Assembly (NCBI GenBank): GCA_016165875.1
Contig: JABBOT010000004.1
Span: forward strand, 8,594,889 to 8,658,888
Origin: Acanthopleura granulata
Taxonomy: Eukaryota > Mollusca > Polyplacophora > Chitonida > Chitonidae
Length of the DNA: 64,000 bases
Reading direction: 5' to 3'
The position numbers were made by a program, and so were the translations under genes. The notes below the pieces were generated by a model that was given only the letters and a program-made list of their open reading frames with translations, searched no databases and was not told where the DNA came from. Positions 63,858 to 64,000 of this stretch are shown here, piece by piece; position 1 is the first letter of the stretch; each line of letters starts with the position of its first letter.

Positions 63858-64000
63858 CTGCCAACAACAGACAAAAACACCATTGACATCTTTCTCGTTT
63901 TAATGATTGACACCCACTTTTGGAAAAGAATGATGTGTCATTCCATATGATACTTACATGTATTTCATGTACACTTACATGTCAAACTCAGCCATGCTGT

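Overview
The window is animal nuclear DNA: AT-rich, with intron-split genes on both strands, canonical GT/AG splice sites, short exons, and many minisatellites and dispersed repeats. The set of genes (INTS13, SLC25A26, MGLL, FBXL13/DRC6, a C2H2 zinc-finger protein and a DEG/ENaC channel) and the repeats (a short element ending in a 'cataaaacaccaa...aaataaata' tail and a SINE-like 'gcgaccgggtgg' element, both of a type I associate with molluscs) suggest a lophotrochozoan, most likely a mollusc. The species call is inference. Exon models below were built by hand from splice signals, reading phase and remembered homologues; no database search was run.

Layout. 2.6-11.7 kb, minus: the 3' half of a multi-exon gene I do not recognise, read through phase-compatible exons to a stop at 2566. 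12.7-14.5 kb, plus: a DEG/ENaC sodium channel whose membrane segments and ectodomain lie in one exon. 15-27 kb: no confident gene, but a foldback element, a MITE copy and three minisatellites. 27.3-31.0 kb, minus: the first four coding exons of INTS13 (Asunder); the rest of that gene was not located. 32.5-35.8 kb, plus: SLC25A26 (mitochondrial S-adenosylmethionine carrier), divergent from INTS13. 37.0-47.0 kb, plus: a complete eight-exon monoacylglycerol lipase (MGLL). 51.2-56.6 kb, plus: a complete seven-exon AT-hook/C2H2 zinc-finger gene. 58.8-63.9 kb, minus: the last eight exons of FBXL13/DRC6, running off the right edge and converging on the zinc-finger gene.

The neighbours do not form a pathway; they are a mix of housekeeping, signalling and ciliary genes. 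The most notable observation is a second 90-bp, phase 0-0 exon in MGLL (44136-44225). It resembles the preceding cap-domain exon (43801-43890), which suggests mutually exclusive splicing of the lipase lid. Other points of interest are the unrecognised minus-strand gene, a foldback element with arms of about 85 bp, a MITE family that includes a bare hairpin copy, minisatellites of 21 and 27 bp that create false ORFs on both strands, and a poly(A) hexamer abutting the SLC25A26 stop codon.
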